This document shows, one piece after another, positions 7,621 to 8,888 of a DNA stretch of 8,888 nt (within the stretch, counting starts at the first letter, position 1; each line of letters starts with the position of its first letter). The position numbers were made by a program, and so were the translations under genes. The notes under the pieces are model-generated. The model made no database searches. It was not told the DNA's origin and saw only the letters and a program-made list of their open reading frames with translations. Source of the DNA: Pseudomonadota bacterium (GTDB lineage: Bacteria > Pseudomonadota > Alphaproteobacteria > UBA9655); the NCBI GenBank assembly GCA_021809225.1, contig JAKBAL010000002.1, forward strand, positions 7,445 to 16,332, written 5' to 3'.

Positions 7621-8151
7621 ATGAAAAAAACCCTAACCTTTTTTTCTTCTGTCCTGTTAACACTTGCAGCTGCTAATGCCGAAGCGCCTAAATATGATAT
7701 CCTCATCAGCGCGGCTCATTTTAAAATTTCTCCTGATCTTCGTCAGATTGTCCTCTATTCTCCAACTGTTAACCTTAAAAATGAGAAGGAAAATACACAC
7801 TTAAAAAGCCTCTCTGTCAATGAGTTTATCAACTTATGGAGGACTTCACCCCAGGATAAAAAAAGTTTTGCGGCTTCTCCTCCAAATGCAATTCTCACGA
7901 GCTGGAATAAAGAAAAAAATTACCTTGAAACCTCATTTATTATCCAAAAAACGTCTATCGACGGAAATAAGCTTGTTCTTGATGTAAAATATTTAGAAGA
8001 AGAGAAGGCAGCCAATAATCTTCCCATAAGAATTAATACGCACCCTGCGACAAAAAAAGATTTACAGAAATATTTGGGTTCTTTACAGCAAGGAACATCC
8101 GTTTCTATTATTGTGGATAATCCTTGGAATCCCCATGGGGGGCCCCACTAA
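7621..8151 (+). CDS. Small secreted protein of unknown function (EF-LW-PPNA type)
   Basis: A 176-aa protein starting at 7621: AAGGAG (7609-7614) sits 6 nt upstream, and this Met begins a clean signal peptide (MKKTLTFF..., probable cleavage after ANA at residue 20). An in-frame ATG at 7600 would add seven residues before it and has no ribosome binding site. The mature ~156 aa includes IVLYSPTVNL (43-52), SVNEFINLW (65-73), a FAASPPNAILTSW stretch (83-95), strands YLETSFIIQ and KLVLDVKY, and a final TSVSIIVDN before a His/Pro/Gly tail. The arrangement parallels the 154-aa neighbour. The 3' end lies 1 nt from the convergent dapB stop; no terminator is visible. Function unknown; probably periplasmic or extracellular. 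Confidence 0.87.
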   Translation: MKKTLTFFSSVLLTLAAANAEAPKYDILISAAHFKISPDLRQIVLYSPTVNLKNEKENTHLKSLSVNEFINLWRTSPQDKKSFAASPPNAILTSWNKEKNYLETSFIIQKTSIDGNKLVLDVKYLEEEKAANNLPIRINTHPATKKDLQKYLGSLQQGTSVSIIVDNPWNPHGGPH

Positions 8152-8152
8152 A

Positions 8153-8888
8153 TCATAGGGAAATTTCCACAACATCATCTATGGTATAAAGGCCCAGTGG
8201 TTTTCTAAAAAGCCATTGGGCTGCTTTAATGGCTCCTTGAGCAAAGAGAGTTCGATCAAGGGTGCGGTGTTCAATCGTCATGACATCCTTTTCCCCAGCA
8301 AAGATAACGGAATGGTCACCCGTGATGCTGCCTCCCCGCAGAACAGCGCACTCTATAGTATCGTCAGGTCGGGGAGAAAGGGAAGGGTAGGGGGGGACAT
8401 TCTCTTTCAGATGATTAACGGTTGAAAGAGCTTGAGCAATCGAAAGGGATGTTCCCGAAGGGGCATCCGATTTGTGACGATGATGCATTTCTAAGATACT
8501 GACATCATAGAAAGAGCCCAGCTTTTCGGCAGCTAAGACGGCTAATTTTTTCAGCAAGGCAATTCCAAGGCTCGTATTGGGGGCAACAAGGATTGGAATT
8601 TTTTGTGAAGCCTTTTCGAGACTTGCTTTTTGGCTACCCTTGAGTCCTGTAAAGCAGACAACATAAGGTGTTTGAACGACATCAAGATGCTTATCGAGCG
8701 CTTCAGGGCGGCTGAAGTCAATGACCACATCTGCCTCATGGAGGGCTTTTTGAGGGATATCCGTAATAGTTATGTTAAACGGAGCTTCCCCGATAAGCGT
8801 TCCTACATCTTGTCCGATGAAGGGATTTCCTGGTCGCGTTAAAGCGCCCCCTATCTCAACTTCAGGATTTTTGTTAACCTCCCTAAGG
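8153..8888 (-). CDS. dapB: 4-hydroxy-tetrahydrodipicolinate reductase DapB (5' partial)
   Basis: DapB reduces the dihydrodipicolinate precursor with NAD(P)H in the lysine/meso-diaminopimelate pathway, in the cytoplasm. Translating past the GTG at 8728 to the window edge gives clear DapB sequence (EIGGALTRPGNPFIGQDVG, then ADVVIDFSRPEA), so that GTG is internal and the gene continues outside. About 244 residues are visible; only the first ~20-25, with the GxxGxxG cofactor-binding loop, are missing. Visible hallmarks are VIDFS, APNTSLGIALL, the catalytic EMHHRHKSDAPSGT (His-His and Lys), RGGSITGDHSV and the C-terminal HRTLDRTLFAQGAIKAA. All active-site residues in view are intact. Presence of this pathway supports peptidoglycan synthesis in the organism. 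Confidence 0.97.
   Translation of the reverse strand, partial: LREVNKNPEVEIGGALTRPGNPFIGQDVGTLIGEAPFNITITDIPQKALHEADVVIDFSRPEALDKHLDVVQTPYVVCFTGLKGSQKASLEKASQKIPILVAPNTSLGIALLKKLAVLAAEKLGSFYDVSILEMHHRHKSDAPSGTSLSIAQALSTVNHLKENVPPYPSLSPRPDDTIECAVLRGGSITGDHSVIFAGEKDVMTIEHRTLDRTLFAQGAIKAAQWLFRKPLGLYTIDDVVEISL
8371..8396 (+). other. Potential G-quadruplex motif inside dapB
   Basis: Four G runs lie close together on the + strand: 8371-8374, 8380-8382, 8385-8387 and 8390-8396, with loops of 5, 2 and 2 bases. This fits the standard G3+ quadruplex pattern. The strand is the template for dapB, where the coding strand reads as a Pro/Ser-rich stretch (PPYPSLSPRP), so the motif may simply reflect the codons used. 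Confidence 0.5.

Overview
The window looks like a piece of chromosome from a low-to-moderate GC alphaproteobacterium, possibly a host-associated lineage of the Holosporales/Paracaedibacter type. This rests on three things: part of a type VI secretion system (T6SS) in a modest-GC background, interspersed palindromic repeats of the kind common in such genomes, and ordinary alphaproteobacterial-looking housekeeping genes. The taxonomic guess is inference. No rRNA, tRNA, CRISPR array or transposase gene is visible.

Left part (1-2911, + strand): a T6SS segment in the classical order tssC (sheath, 5' end outside the window), hcp/tssD (inner tube) and tssE (gp25-like baseplate wedge). The Hcp is unusual: it ends in a glycine-rich tail encoded by a (GGC)12 microsatellite. 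A strong rho-independent terminator lies directly after hcp, and a long inverted repeat separates it from tssE. The next expected genes (tssF, tssG) are missing. Instead tssE runs tail-to-tail into prmC with a 68-nt overlap of coding sequence.

Middle (2844-4910): a housekeeping pair on the - strand, nth (endonuclease III) followed by prmC (release factor glutamine methyltransferase), joined by a TGATG stop/start overlap. Upstream of nth lies about 550 bp without a credible gene. It holds several copies of a palindromic repeat with conserved ends and a variable core, plus a second, unrelated inverted repeat.

Right part (4911-8151): a probable accessory module of exported proteins of unknown function. 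A 154-aa secreted protein gene and a 716-aa protein gene (signal peptide, charged linker, many hydrophobic segments) form a tight - strand operon. A 176-aa secreted protein gene is transcribed divergently from an 85-bp AT-rich spacer. The two small proteins look like diverged members of one secreted family. This is the most novel-looking part of the window.

Right edge (8153-8888, - strand): dapB (4-hydroxy-tetrahydrodipicolinate reductase, lysine/diaminopimelate synthesis), truncated by the window edge so that only its N-terminal nucleotide-binding loop is missing. It converges on the 176-aa gene with a 1-nt gap.
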